A stretch of DNA of 64,000 bases from Lomentospora prolificans (taxonomy: Eukaryota; Ascomycota; Sordariomycetes; Microascales; Microascaceae), in contig JARFXM010000004.1 in assembly GCA_029532625.1 (NCBI GenBank), positions 3,782,001-3,846,000 on the forward strand, read 5' to 3'. Both the position numbers and the translations under genes were made by a program. The notes below the pieces were generated by a model. The model worked only from the letters and a program-made list of their open reading frames with translations, made no database searches and was not told where the DNA came from. Each line of letters starts with the position of its first letter. Positions within the stretch are counted from its first letter, which is position 1. Positions 1-10,763 of this stretch are shown here, in pieces.

Positions 1-874
1 AAAGCATGGCATCGGTCTACTTTTCCTTGCCCTCATCCCCGTCACAGCCTTTGCCCTCGGAACCTGGCAGGTAAAGCGACTCCAGTGGAAGACCGACCTG
101 CTCGCCAAGCTCGAGGACCGCCTCACGCGCGACCCTCTACCACTTCCTCCGCATATTGACCCATCCGCCGTGCCCGATTTCGATTACCGACGGATTTATG
201 CGACGGGGCGTTTCCGCCACGACCAAGAGATGCTCATTGGACCTAGGATGAGGGACGGGGAGCAAGGCTACGAAGTCATTACGCCGCTGGAGCGTGAGGG
301 CGAGGGAACAACCATTCTGGTCAACAGAGGCTGGATAGCAAAGCGATTTGCCAACCAAAAGACGAGGAAGGATGCCCTTCCTCAAGGGGAAGTGACCGTC
401 GAGGGTTTATTGAGAGAGCCGTGGAAGAAGAACATGTTCACCCCAGACAATCGCCCAGATAAATGGGAGTTTTACTTTCCCGACGTGGGGCAGATGGCCG
501 CGCTCGTTGGCAGCCAGCCTATCTGGGTAGAAGCGACACTCAGTATGCACTCAACCTGTGGAGTTATACCCGGTTTCTTGAATACTATGCTAACGGCTCT
601 ATAGTCCCGGAATACCTCCAGATGGCGGACTACGAATCCCGTGGCGTACCGATTGGACGGCCGCCGGTTGTCGGGCTCAGAAACAATCATGCCCAATACA
701 TTTTTACCTGGTATCATGCCAACCTTTCCCTTTAGCCCTTGTTCCGAACGCCGTAAAACTAACTCCCCTCCTAGGTACGGTCTATGTGTCGCGACCTCAA
801 TCATGCTATACATGGTAGCGAAAAAGCCATCCTCCGAGATAACGAGGCGTGTGCGAATGAGTAAGAATTGGTAA
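1..874 (+). CDS. SHY1: Cytochrome c oxidase assembly protein SURF1/Shy1 (5' partial)
   Basis: Inner mitochondrial membrane protein of the SURF1 family, which helps haem insertion and maturation of Cox1 during complex IV assembly. The gene is cut by the window edge; reading starts at base 2 and 248 residues are visible. I join exons 2-542, 605-710 and 775-874; introns are 543-604 (gtatgc..tatag with a ctaac branch site) and 711-774 (gtatca..cctag). The visible protein begins inside the first membrane helix (GLLFLALIPVTAFALGTW), continues through the intermembrane-space domain with the motifs NRGW, WEFYFPD and LRNNHAQYIFTWY, and ends in a second helix (GLCVATSIMLYMV). This two-helix plan and these motifs are typical of the family. 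The stop lies 23 bp from the stop of the convergent CENP-T-like gene. The N-terminal mitochondrial presequence is outside the window. Confidence 0.93.
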
Positions 875-897
875 CTTGAGAATACTGTAATATTCCA

Positions 898-2492
898 TCA
901 CTCCTCTTCCTCTGCATTGTCGCCAGTCTTACGCCGCCGTTTCCTGGCAGGCATGGGGACTGGCATTCGAAGATGCTGGAGTAACTCTCTGGGCAGGTGT
1001 TTCTGCGCTAGTGAGAATGGCGTTGTAGATGAACCCACTTGATGCTGCCTGTACAAAGTGCAAAAATATTAGACCACTCAGTTGTTAAACTAGATGTATA
1101 TTTCCGATACCCCGCGGTAAAGGGCCCAAAAAATAGACAACCATACCTTCGCATCAACGTGATGACGTCGCTCTCGTCGATAGTTTTGCGTCCAGCGTGC
1201 TTCGCGTAGGCTTGGAGAGAGTCACCAATTTGTTCAAAGAACCAGTCTGTGGCCTGGGATAAAGCGTCCAGAGTATCGGGAGTAATCTTGGTGTTCGCCA
1301 CACCGCTCGTCTGTGCGAAAGTTTGCGCCAGTCGCTTGACTACAGCCGGGGGTAGAGACGGATATCCGATACCATACTGGGATATCTTTGGGCCTCTTTT
1401 GCGTTTCCTCGCCTTCGCCTTCTCCTGTACGATTGCCTCGGTAACCGCGTCTGCGCTGACTTCAACCTCGTCATCCTCCTGTTCATTCAGTTCGAAGTCG
1501 GGGGGTTGTTGCTCCAGTTCGGTAGGACTGTCGTCATCCGCCTCAAAGGGGGGAACGGAGGGTTCATCGTCATGAACGGGGTCTAGATTCATCATAAATG
1601 TGGTCTCAGTCACATCAGGGACAAGGTCGAGACCAATCCCGCTCTCACGGGCGAGAGTGTTTCGTCGCTCCTCGGTCTCCTCAATTCTAAGCGGGGTTTA
1701 GCTTTTATCTTTGAGATCTGGCCTGCCACAACTCAAAACATACCGTTCAAACGTGTCATCGCCTAACACTGGGTCCAGTCTCCAATCCTCAAAATTCACC
1801 ACTGGAAAATTGCCGCGCTCATCGCCAAGATTCACCGTGCCACTCATATCGCTTAGGCCTGGACTTGCAAAACTCCCTCTCGATAACCGCCCAAGGGGCT
1901 GCTCGCTGTAGGCTCTTCGAGGATACTCTATGGACTGAATAGTATAATTCTCCTCCTCCAAGCCAGATGACCGAGGCGGCTGCAAATCGGAATCGTCGTC
2001 CACATCTATTGGGAGTGATAGCCTTGGGGCGTGGATTGGCATCTCGTCGAGGTCATCTTCTTCGAGAACTTTCGCAAGGGAAGACCTTTTATCATCCGCT
2101 GGTGAAGAGGACGACGCAATCGCTTGAGACTTGGGAGCCAGCATCTGACCTAGTGCACGCAATATGTCCCTCGGAGTCTCGCGCTGCTCCCGTAGGCTCC
2201 GTCGCCGGCTCCTACCGGGCGTAAAGATCGTTGCGCGACGCAAATCGAGCGCGCGGATGGCCGCGCGTGCGTGCGGGGTCGGCGCATTGGGTTTCCTTCC
2301 CGAGGCGGATTGACCATAGCGGACAGAGTTCAGAAGATCGCGCGTGGTTGTGTTGTCAAGTGGCGTATGAACGGAGCGTCGGGTAGACCCTCTCGAAGGC
2401 GGATCAGCACTGAAAGCACGGCGAGAAGGTGTGACCACCGTTAAATGCGCCGGCTGCTGTGTAGGCACCGTTGTTCGTGATGGAGTCGACAT
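898..2492 (-). CDS. CENP-T-like inner kinetochore protein with C-terminal histone fold
   Basis: Exons 2492-1744, 1686-1147 and 1048-898 give 479 aa; introns are 1687-1743 (gtatgt..cttag) and 1049-1146 (gtatgg..acag). The C-terminal ~110 residues form a histone-fold segment (from about GYPSLPPAVVKRLAQTFA through TIDESDVITLMRR), followed by the family's tail TPFSLAQKHLPRELLQ. The N-terminal two thirds are Ser/Pro/Arg-rich and look disordered, with a TPRDILRALGQMLAP motif shared by fungal CENP-T proteins. CENP-T pairs with CENP-W in the CCAN at the centromere and, in studied species, its N-terminus recruits the Ndc80 complex. The last intron sits inside the histone fold: without splicing the reading frame runs on into unrelated residues, and splicing restores the conserved tail. 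The start is the first ATG of the long first exon. The family call is good; orthology is inferred from motifs only. Confidence 0.85.
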
Positions 2493-5400
2493 GGTGTTTG
2501 GCTGAGAAGATATGAAGGGGTTTCGAGTTGGGGCCTAACTAGTGCACTCTCTTAGAGAGAGCGTACTAAAACCGCTTGAATTTTTTCAACCCCGTCTCTC
2601 ATGCGAAAAAGTAAGGACAATCCAGTTTACTATCTGTTGACCGTGGATAGGAAATTAGTGTATCTCAAGCCATGGTCGTCAGGATATGCTCGGTCAACGC
2701 GTCTTGTGATTTGACGGAGCACGCGTTCGATGCGGGAGGGAAGCTTAGGTACGTAGGTACATAGAAATAGTGGGGCAGGCACTTCCACCCGTTCGGCAAT
2801 AGTCCGGAGTCTTGTCCTTCCACACACTTATACTGTGCCAATATTACGAAGTAGATAGTGCACACAGGATACCCTGCATGCCCACGATGGTCTCACTCGA
2901 CTCGCTTTCTCTGGTCAAAACAAGTCCAAGTATATCTTTCACTTTTGCTGGAAACCTGGAAACCAGCCTAAACTGCCCAGCCTTAGCCATGTGCTTTCAA
3001 ATCGCGAATCCCCTCGTAACAGGGATTAGACGATACGCCCTGCCGTACCTCAGTATGTCAGCAATCACTCAACTCCCTTTCCCAAGTAGTATCCTGCAGA
3101 TCGATGGGTCTATGATACTCTGCCCGCCAGTGCTGGAAACAGTTTCAACGACCTTGGACTCTAAAATTCCCCGGCCCTCCGGCTGCAAGTGGAGAGGATC
3201 CTCGTGCATAGGCTGCCGTCTTTTACATCATGGCTCCGCAAAAGGAAGCAGGAGCTACTCGCTCGGCCGTTCTGGGGGTTCATGATTGTCGCAGGTCATT
3301 CTGGTTTTGGCGAATCACTGCTGCGGGCTTCCCGCCTTGACCCGAGCCCACAGTGGTTACGGCGCCCCTCGGTACGCACCCCCAAACCAGCAACGAGGCC
3401 AATTTGTTACAGGACATGCATCAAGTGGGCGTCTGAACTTTCGGTCCTGCGGACTATCAAGAAATGAAGCAAGGGCAGCACCGGCGCTGGGGGTCTTAAG
3501 TGGCTCACATATAGGAGCGCGACTGGCCCCATTCGCTTGAGATACTACGCATGGTCAGGATATCCTCGACGGGACCACGGGGCGAAAGCAGTGGGTCTTC
3601 TTGATCGGATGGGGGCCGATATTTGCCAAGCGAGCATTCACTTTGTACTCGGAGCCTTATTACTCTTCCTTTAAGGAGCCGCAGTGTTATAGATCGCTTG
3701 GCGATGATGCAGCTGCACTGATAATTCCAGATTTGAGGACGTAGATAGCGGATATCCTTTGCTGAGGAAAGCTTTCTTCCATATCATTCTGGAACTGTGT
3801 ACGAAGGTAGCCAGAGGATATTTATGATAACGCCTTGTAACACCTTGTCCTGTCCTAAAGTGACTGGGTTGGGTCGACCAAGCCAAGAAAAGTCCGGGTT
3901 GCAAGCGCCGACACCCGCTCTGGGAGACATGGCCAGCCCACCAGCTGGCGAATGAATGACCCTATTTCCTGGCCCCCCCCCTCCTTGCGATTTATATAAA
4001 TCAGCTGCGTCGTACGGTTACTGGGTGGCTGTAGCTGGCTATGATTAGCGGAAAAGGAGGGTGAAGACCTGTCAAGGAGGTGCCAAATCCCAGATCATTG
4101 GTGCTTATACCAAGCTTTAGTAGGAGGTGTAATTTGATGGGTCAACCAAGCGCCAAGGTTAGACCTACTTCGTAGATGGTTCATAGTCCGAGGACGAACT
4201 GTGACAGGGAGATTGGCGTGGACAAGGGGATTTTTGATACGTCTTGCCTCGTAGAGAAGCTCGCCACTTCCGGGGTTTCTCGGTGGAGATGCGAGAGGAA
4301 CGATAGACGATAAGCTTGACGCAAGGCCTAGGGTACTCAAAATGGAGACGAAATATTTGTTTGAATCAAGGCGGGTCCCATCTCAACATGACTCGTTTCT
4401 AGAGTGCTTCTCCTTCTAGGCAAGGTGATGTCAAAGACAGGCTGCTGGGGGTTCTCCCACAGCACCTGCGCCATCGAGTCGGCCGTGCTTGAAGGAGTCA
4501 CACTTATATGGAGCACTCACAGACCTCACACCACCAGGCAACCCCGTGCTCGAATCCCCACCCTCCAGCCTGGATAGCAAGAACCCCTCTGGTGCCACCT
4601 AAAACCCAGTCGTCTTCCAACCGTTCGGCCCTGCATCTTGCTCGGTACATAAAACTTGCGAACGCCCCGGTCCGGGTCCGTGGTGATGAGTTGGTGTTGG
4701 CGAATCGACCGCGTCTTACAATGTACCAACTTCGTAGACACATCGCATACTCGCCGGCGGCTGCATATGAATCGGGGCCCAAAAAATCACTTCTGCCTCA
4801 GGATGGGAAGGGTGAAGGGCACCATGGTTGATCGAAGCGTGCATCGGCTGGCCAACCATTGTAAGACCTAGCGTGGCCGGAGTGAGCCCCGGTCCTCGCA
4901 GGCTTAAGATACAGCGTTCTGTGGCGCGGAGTGAAGAGTCTTGACTAAATTGCAGTTAAAAGAGGGCGGTTATACTCGACCCTCATTCGCGTCTACACAA
5001 GAGCTGTTATGAGAGAATTTCCAAGGGCATGATATCAAAGATTTGACATCGCCAACCCCCAGGTCTCCACGCTCCCACATGTTCTTTTGGAAGAGCCAGC
5101 GCAAGAAAGCCCACAAATATTATGGCCGAGGGCGGGGATGCGTAGCTCACCTTCAAGGGGTAAGGGTTAATATGGAGTGTAGTGACACACACGCGGGTTC
5201 CACACCCTCTGGTTCAGCAAAGAGGCTCGATGGAGGGGATTTCGTCTTATACGTGCCTGTTGTACTAGCATTGTCACAAGGGGTGTGTGCTTTGTAGTGG
5301 CTACCTCTGGAACCACAAATTAGCCAGCCCCTCGGCCGTAATACCCCACCCTCCCTGTGTATCGGCGGCCAAGTCCTCGCCTATCTCAAACACTAGACGG

Positions 5401-6302
5401 TACCTACCGTCCACACGTCAAGCCCAAAAGGTTTGGGGCGCACTCCACTCTCCGACCTCCTCTGGCCCTGTCACCCCTCTGTACCCGATAGGAGCAAGCA
5501 GGTTTGTACTCACAACCTGCCAGTCCTCGATAGGGACCGCACAGGACAGCGCCGCACAGGGCAGGAGGGGGGCCAGGAGACAAGTTGAGCCACTCTCTTC
5601 AGGTTCAGGCTCTTTAACCGTCCCACCCCCAGCTTCACCTCAAGCGTATTTGCGGCACCCATCTGTTCCGTTGTGTCAAAACGTTTCTGACTTTCATGCA
5701 GTGCTGATGCCGAGGAAGGGTACTGGTGCTACTTCAGAGCTTCCAACCTGCTACCCACAAGGCAAGGCGAGCCAGCGCTTCCTTTTCGTCTTCCATCCTT
5801 AACTACACCAGCAGTCGCTTCCCTTTCCAGGAAATCCCTGGTCTCAACATTTGAACCATCCCATTTGAGATTGTGTTCCCCTCCCCATATTTCTGCCGTG
5901 CTTGTTCACAGCGCCAACGACTGCACCACCACAAATTTCCAACCCCCCGATACAACCTCCTCCCTTCAAAGCCTCTTTTTTCCAACAAGACCAGAAAATA
6001 AAAACCACATCTCGATCCAAAAGTTCACCAAAGAGGTAAGCCGATATACCCTTTGCAGCATTTTGGCCCCTTCTCTTCCCCTTCATTTTTCAACTAGGGC
6101 CCTGTTTAGCGTCGAGTTGTCAAACCTAGTCTCCTGTGCGCTTTTGAGCGAAGCTAAAAATACCCAACCAGACTCCCTTGTCGCAAGGCCACTCTAAACT
6201 AGATAACGAGTCGCCAGCCAGACTACACCGCTTCCTGCCACCATCCCCTACTCTTCCCACACGTCGAAGTAGCAGAGCTCTCGATATAACAGATCGCGAA
6301 AA
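2493..6302. other. Intergenic, 3.8 kb between CENP-T (leftward) and Rac (rightward)
   Basis: This is a divergent promoter region. I see no family-like protein in any frame and no tRNA. The longest open frames (for example 2812-3285 and 5287-5802 on +) have a composition that does not look coding. The stretch 5800-6300 is pyrimidine-rich and is probably the leader of the Rac gene; a possible leader intron starts at 6036 (gtaagc), with acceptors near 6102 or 6110. A short inverted repeat (CTCTCT/AGAGAG) lies at about 2547-2562. Confidence 0.5.
2697..2726. promoter_or_regulatory. Pair of ACGCGT (MluI/MCB-type) boxes upstream of the CENP-T gene
   Basis: Two perfect ACGCGT palindromes lie at 2697-2702 and 2721-2726, about 205 and 229 bp upstream of the CENP-T-like start codon. 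ACGCGT is the core site of the fungal G1/S factor MBF (Mbp1/Swi6; Res1/Res2 in fission yeast). Two copies 24 bp apart before a kinetochore gene suggest cell-cycle control. The motifs are seen; the function is inferred. Confidence 0.45.
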
Positions 6303-7290
6303 ATGGCCCAATCCGGTGTGCAATCGCTCAAGGTACATCAGTTCTCCAGCCTCGCATGGGTTGCTGTCGTCTCCCGTGTTCTTCACTTTCCGCTTCGCTG
6401 CTAACAGTCTCAAGTGCGTGGTTACGGGTGACGGTGCCGTCGGCAAGGTAAAGCGCCTCCAATGCCTCGAGCCTCGAGTCTCTATCGATTTTCTGACTGA
6501 CGGTTATTATGATGCCCGCAGACATGTCTTCTCATCTCCTATACTACGAATGCATTCCCCGGCGAATACATCCCCACTGTGTATGTTTTGTGCCTCGACA
6601 CCCCCGCTCCTCGCATCCAAGGAAACGCAGCCATTTAACTAACGGCGCGGTATTTGACCCCAATAGCTTCGATAACTACTCCGCCAGTGTGATGGTCGAT
6701 GGCAAGCCGATCAGCCTCGGACTGTGGGATACTGCTGGCCAAGAAGATTATGATAGGCTTAGGCCTCTGTCTTATCCCCAGACCGACGTCTTCTTGATTT
6801 GCTTTTCCATTGTCAGCCCGCCGTCCTTTGACAACGTCAAGGCCAAGGTAAGCTCGAATCCTTCAGCTCGCAGCACACACTTTCAAAGTAGAAGTTCTGG
6901 CTAAATGTCCGGGCTTTAGTGGTACCCCGAGATCGACCACCATGCGCCCAACATTCCCATCATCCTCGTTGGTACCAAGCTCGATCTCAGAGAAGACCCA
7001 GCCACGCTCGATGCTCTCCGCTCGAAGCGCATGGAACCTGTATCCTACGACCAGGCTCTATTGTGCGCCAAGGAGATCAAGGCCCACAAATACCTCGAGT
7101 GTTCTGCCCTGACGCAGCGAAATCTCAAGAGCGTGTTTGACGAGGCTATCCGGTAAGCTGCCAAACCACCCAGCCACACGTAACCGCAGAGCAGCTTAGC
7201 TGACCTGACTTGACAACTCCCAATAGCGCTGTCCTCAACCCCCGTCCCGTCCAGGTTAAGCAAAAGAAGTCCAAGTGTACGATTCTTTAG
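6303..7290 (+). CDS. RAC1: Rac-type small GTPase
   Basis: Rho-family GTPase that switches actin organisation, hyphal polarity and NADPH-oxidase signalling at the plasma membrane in filamentous fungi. Six exons: 6303-6332, 6415-6447, 6522-6580, 6667-6847, 6920-7152 and 7227-7290, 199 aa. Visible elements are the P-loop GDGAVGK (15-21), switch I Thr40 (YIPTVFDNYSA), DTAGQED (62-68), TKLD, CSAL and a C-terminal basic stretch ending in the CAAX box CTIL, where Leu favours geranylgeranylation. It is Rac rather than Cdc42: it has LGLWDTAGQ (Trp61, equivalent to Rac1 Trp56, which is Phe in Cdc42), FLICFSIVSP and KWYPEIDHHAPN. Introns are 72-86 bp. The start is the only ATG that gives the canonical N-terminus SGVQSLKCVV. 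An Rgd1-type RhoGAP gene lies about 8 kb downstream. Confidence 0.95.
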
Positions 7291-7939
7291 ACGACTTGCT
7301 CATCGATGCTCGATGTTTGCCACCCGTGTTGGCCCCCCATATTTTTCACCCTTCTTTCTCCATTCATTGCACAGTAAACTGCTTGATTTCCGGAACGGCG
7401 TCTAGGATGGTACATAAATTCCCGACTTTGTTTCTTCAACCATCAGACTTACCAGGGGGGTAACGGGTCGTATACACTAAACGGACAATCTTCTTCATTC
7501 TTGCTTAAAGCCACTTCTGCTCGAGGGATAGACCCTGCGCGTTTCTAGACACCACTTCCTTTCGACGACGATTGACGAACGACGATCTACGACGATGATC
7601 TAGTGTTATCCCGATACCTCTATCACACATTCTCGAGATAGCGCTGCTTCCGCTCTGCGGGGGAGCCGTGTTGCTAGTTCTCCATACATGCTCTGGCTAC
7701 TAGATACGACTCTCCCCACATGTCAAGGCGCTAGGATCCGAAAGACTGAGCGGAATGGGGAGTAACTGCCTTTTTTGGCCTTGGGCTCTCCTCAGGTCTT
7801 CTCTTCGGAGCTCTCTTCAGTTAATGTTGTTGATTTGTGGGCCTTGGGAAGAAGCAATCTGCAATTCATACAAAGCTTGATCAATCTCGGTCGATTCACC
7901 AAGCTCATCTAGTTATTTTTGCTGCATCCAATTAGCTAG

Positions 7940-7944
<5 letters not shown>

Positions 7945-7976
<32 letters not shown>
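7945..7976. repeat. (CT)16 microsatellite
   Basis: Sixteen uninterrupted CT units in the 3' flank of the Rac gene. Confidence 0.95.
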
Positions 7977-7978
<2 letters not shown>

Positions 7979-8154
7979 AATGTTCTCAAAGCTTTTGAAT
8001 TACAGCTCCGGCGTTGTTATCGTCCCTGATCCCGACTATATATGTATACATCAACGATCATACTGTTTCATGAGGCGAACTCCCTAACCGTCCTCTTATG
8101 CCCATTCCCCGGCGGTTGCGAGAGTTTTTACTTGACCACCTCCTCGAGGGTTTC

Positions 8155-8170
8155 ACCCTCCTAGGAGGGT
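8155..8170. repeat. 16-bp perfect palindrome
   Basis: ACCCTCCTAGGAGGGT reads the same on both strands. A preceding GAGGGT at 8146-8151 could also pair with its left arm, so two alternative hairpins are possible. It lies between two convergent genes. It is too far from either stop to call as a terminator. Confidence 0.8.
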
Positions 8171-8566
8171 CGAGATTATATCTTGGAATATAGTATTCCA
8201 ATGCTCGGCCGAAGCGTGGTAGCAATAGGCTAGAATCTACAAGAAAGCATACGCAGTTCGCTTAGTTCCGTAACTATCCTCGTTTCCACCCTGAAAGGAT
8301 GCATCGGGGCGGCCAATATATGGGTCCCTATACGTTCCGTGGAAGAGGAGCGCGCATCTTGGAAGGTTAAGCGTGTCGGCGCAAAGACTTGAAGCTCACA
8401 CGTCTCTTGATTAGGTGAACTGCAAGACGGGTATCATTATGCTGATAATGAATAAACCGCAGAGGGCGACTACTCAAGAAAGCTAATGGTAGGAAAAAAA
8501 AAACACGCTTAGAGGAAAAAGAAAGCACTGCGCCGCACAGCTAGCTTCCTCGGCGAAGGGACGGGA

Positions 8567-9681
8567 CTACACGCCCGGAAGCCTTGCCCTTCTACTCGGG
8601 TGCATGCTATCTTCTGCGCCACCATTGCCATTGGTCTCCTTGGCCTTGTGCTTCTTCTCCTCCTTTTCTTGCTCGATACGCTTCAAGCGATTAGCATTCA
8701 ATTTCTCGTTCTTCCTCTTGATTTTGTCCATGCGATTAGATGTCTTGCCACCACCGCCCGCGCTGAGGGTACCGATGGCATGTTAGCAACTGTATATATC
8801 CCTTCCAAGGGGGGGCAAACATACGTCAATTCCACGTTTATCTTGCGAGGCTTGGATATCCCGTCGTTGAAGGTTGAATGATGCATCTTATCTAGACACG
8901 TCCTCATGTCTTTCGAAGAAGTGAAGTCGATAAAGGCACACCCGCGGCACTTGGTGGGGTCGTCGCGCTTCGTTAGGCAACGGACTTGAGCGGGGTTTAG
9001 GGACGCAAAGTGCGCACCGATCGACTCGGCGGTGGCAGAATAGGGTAGGTTACCTAGACAAGGAAGCCGGTTAGACGAGGGTCGGGTTGCGAGGTAGGGA
9101 AGCGGGTAATTCGGATACATACCGACGAAGACAATGAAACGAGGCGCCTTGCCTTGCGTTAGAGACTCATCGCCATCTTCCTCTACACCGCCAGCCTCTT
9201 TTGTGGCCGTGTTCGCCTTGGGTTCCTCCTGGTTGGTCACCTTCACCCCTCCCTCCTCTTCGTTCGCGGCATCCTTCGTCTTCTTCTTCTTCTTGTTCTT
9301 TTTACTCTTCTTTCCCTCTATCGGGTTGCCTTCATTCTCATCATCTTGACCCTGCACCAGCTGCTCCTCCACCTCATGGCTAGCTCCATTCTTCAGCTCC
9401 CTCTCTGCCTGCTCCTTCTTTCTCCTCTTCTTCTCGGCCTTCTTCGATAGCGCTTCGCCCTCGCCATTGGCATCCGCCGATATACGGCCGACAACTGATT
9501 CCTCTACTAGTTCTTCCTTGTCATCCTCGGGTAGGTCCACGATGTCCTTCTTCAGCTCGCGAAGTCTCTTGCTCTTCTTCTTCTCTGAGCCGTCTCCGTC
9601 CTTTCTCCGCTTCTTGGTCTTCTCGCCAGTGTAGGCCTGGGCAGAAGAGTCGCCCAGGCTATCGCGACTCCGTTTTCCCAT
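8567..9681 (-). CDS. NOP6: Nop6-like nucleolar RNA-binding protein (RRM)
   Basis: Exons 9681-9123, 9053-8825 and 8762-8567, 327 aa. Introns are 9054-9122 (gtatgt..ctag) and 8763-8824 (gtatgt..cag). The N-terminal ~175 residues are Lys/Glu-rich with several poly-Lys blocks (KKSKKNKKKKKTK). A single RRM follows at about 181-265, with RNP2-like FIVFVGNLPY and RNP1-like CRGCAFIDF, then the family tail KINVELTAGGGGKTS and a basic coiled segment. In yeast, Nop6 binds the 5' ETS of pre-rRNA and helps early 40S assembly in the nucleolus. I chose MGKRSRD at 9681 because the 47 codons open upstream do not look coding and this start begins with a nucleolar-type basic sequence. The CMS1-like 90S factor gene lies directly upstream on the same strand. 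Confidence 0.85.
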
Positions 9682-10763
9682 ATTGTATAGCGCTGCGTCG
9701 ACGCGACGGTGTTTCGAATCGTCGGTAATCGCGTTCCTGGGGTAGGTTGCGGCTTGCGATTCAGCGAGACGTAGCTCTGAAAGGGAGGTGGGAAGAGAAA
9801 AGAATATGATTAGAGAAGTCAAATATAACAGTCTTGATATTTGAGATACGGGGTAGGGTATCGAGAAGCAATCTCGACCTACTCCAAGAACGATCCAGCA
9901 CGGAAGACGTATGTGGTAATGAGCGAGGTTCTAAGAATAAAAAATTGGGGACAGACGATAAGATACAAAAAAAAAAAAAAAAAAGCAACAAAGTCCCATG
10001 TCCCCGCCACCCCACATTCACATTCGCTGTCTCTTCTGCCGGCTGATAGCGGCTGGGCAATCGCGTTTATCGCGGCCATGGCATCGAATGCAGTCATGGT
10101 TTCATGCCATGTCTGGATTATTATCAATCGTTCTATCAATGTGTCTCTAGATAAATAATCTTGATGAGGGGAAAGCAGAGATCCCTACACCAGTCATTTC
10201 TGGCGGTCCAGTTGGGGTCAGATCCGGAGTATTGGTGAAAAGCTAATCAAGGCATTCCACACCAGATAAGGCACTGATATAGTTATCCGGTCGGTAGAGC
10301 CACCGCCGAGTTCGATGAGAAGTTGGATCTACCATCATATATCAATTATGCTTGCGACGCTACAGTGATAGGTGACTTAAATGGCCTGCAGACTGAACTG
10401 CAGATTTCGGAGAAATCGGCGTTCTCACTATTACGTGACAGAGTCCAGCTCAGAGAAGTCGTGCTGGCTGGGAGATGGGGTGGCTAGATGATAGGAGCTA
10501 CATACAGGTCTGACTTGGATTCCGTCTGTTCTTATCCAGACTGTGTTAGATTCTCTTACCTCCCATGCTCGGGTACCAGTATCAAGTCAGAGAGTACCGG
10601 TAGATCCTAAGCCAGATTCACTACAGAGTTATTCTAATGAGTAGATGCCGACGTCACCATCCACGTTGGGGGGGATACATGGCTTTGAGATGAGGTATGT
10701 CAAGAGTAAAAGGCCGCGCAGGTTGTTTTTTGGGCACTCGTCATGTTTATATTACGGAAAGGT
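9682..10763. other. Intergenic upstream of NOP6-like gene / downstream of CMS1-like gene
   Basis: It contains an A18 tract at 9967-9984 in the NOP6 promoter region. The part 10150-10700 is relatively TA-rich with no open frame; it could be old decayed repeat DNA, but no family is recognisable. Confidence 0.5.

Larger units (their letters stand above)
7291..8566. other. Intergenic between convergent Rac and NOP6-like genes
   Basis: Two 3' flanks share 1.3 kb. It holds a (CT)16 microsatellite at 7945-7976 and a perfect 16-bp palindrome at 8155-8170. No gene is seen. Confidence 0.6.

Noticed and set aside
2812..3285. 157-codon open frame on +
   Set aside because: No conserved motif, no plausible splice partners, and it sits in the CENP-T/Rac divergent region.
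4530..4565. B-box-like stretch gctcgaatcc suggesting a tRNA
   Set aside because: No A box at the right distance and no acceptor-stem pairing.
5287..5802. 171-codon open frame on + upstream of the Rac gene
   Set aside because: Composition is Ser/Pro/Ala-rich without any family pattern and it lies in the promoter/leader; nothing suggests splicing into Rac.
7945..7976. (CT)16 as a possible CRISPR-like or minisatellite array
   Set aside because: A simple dinucleotide repeat; no spacers. No CRISPR array exists in the window.
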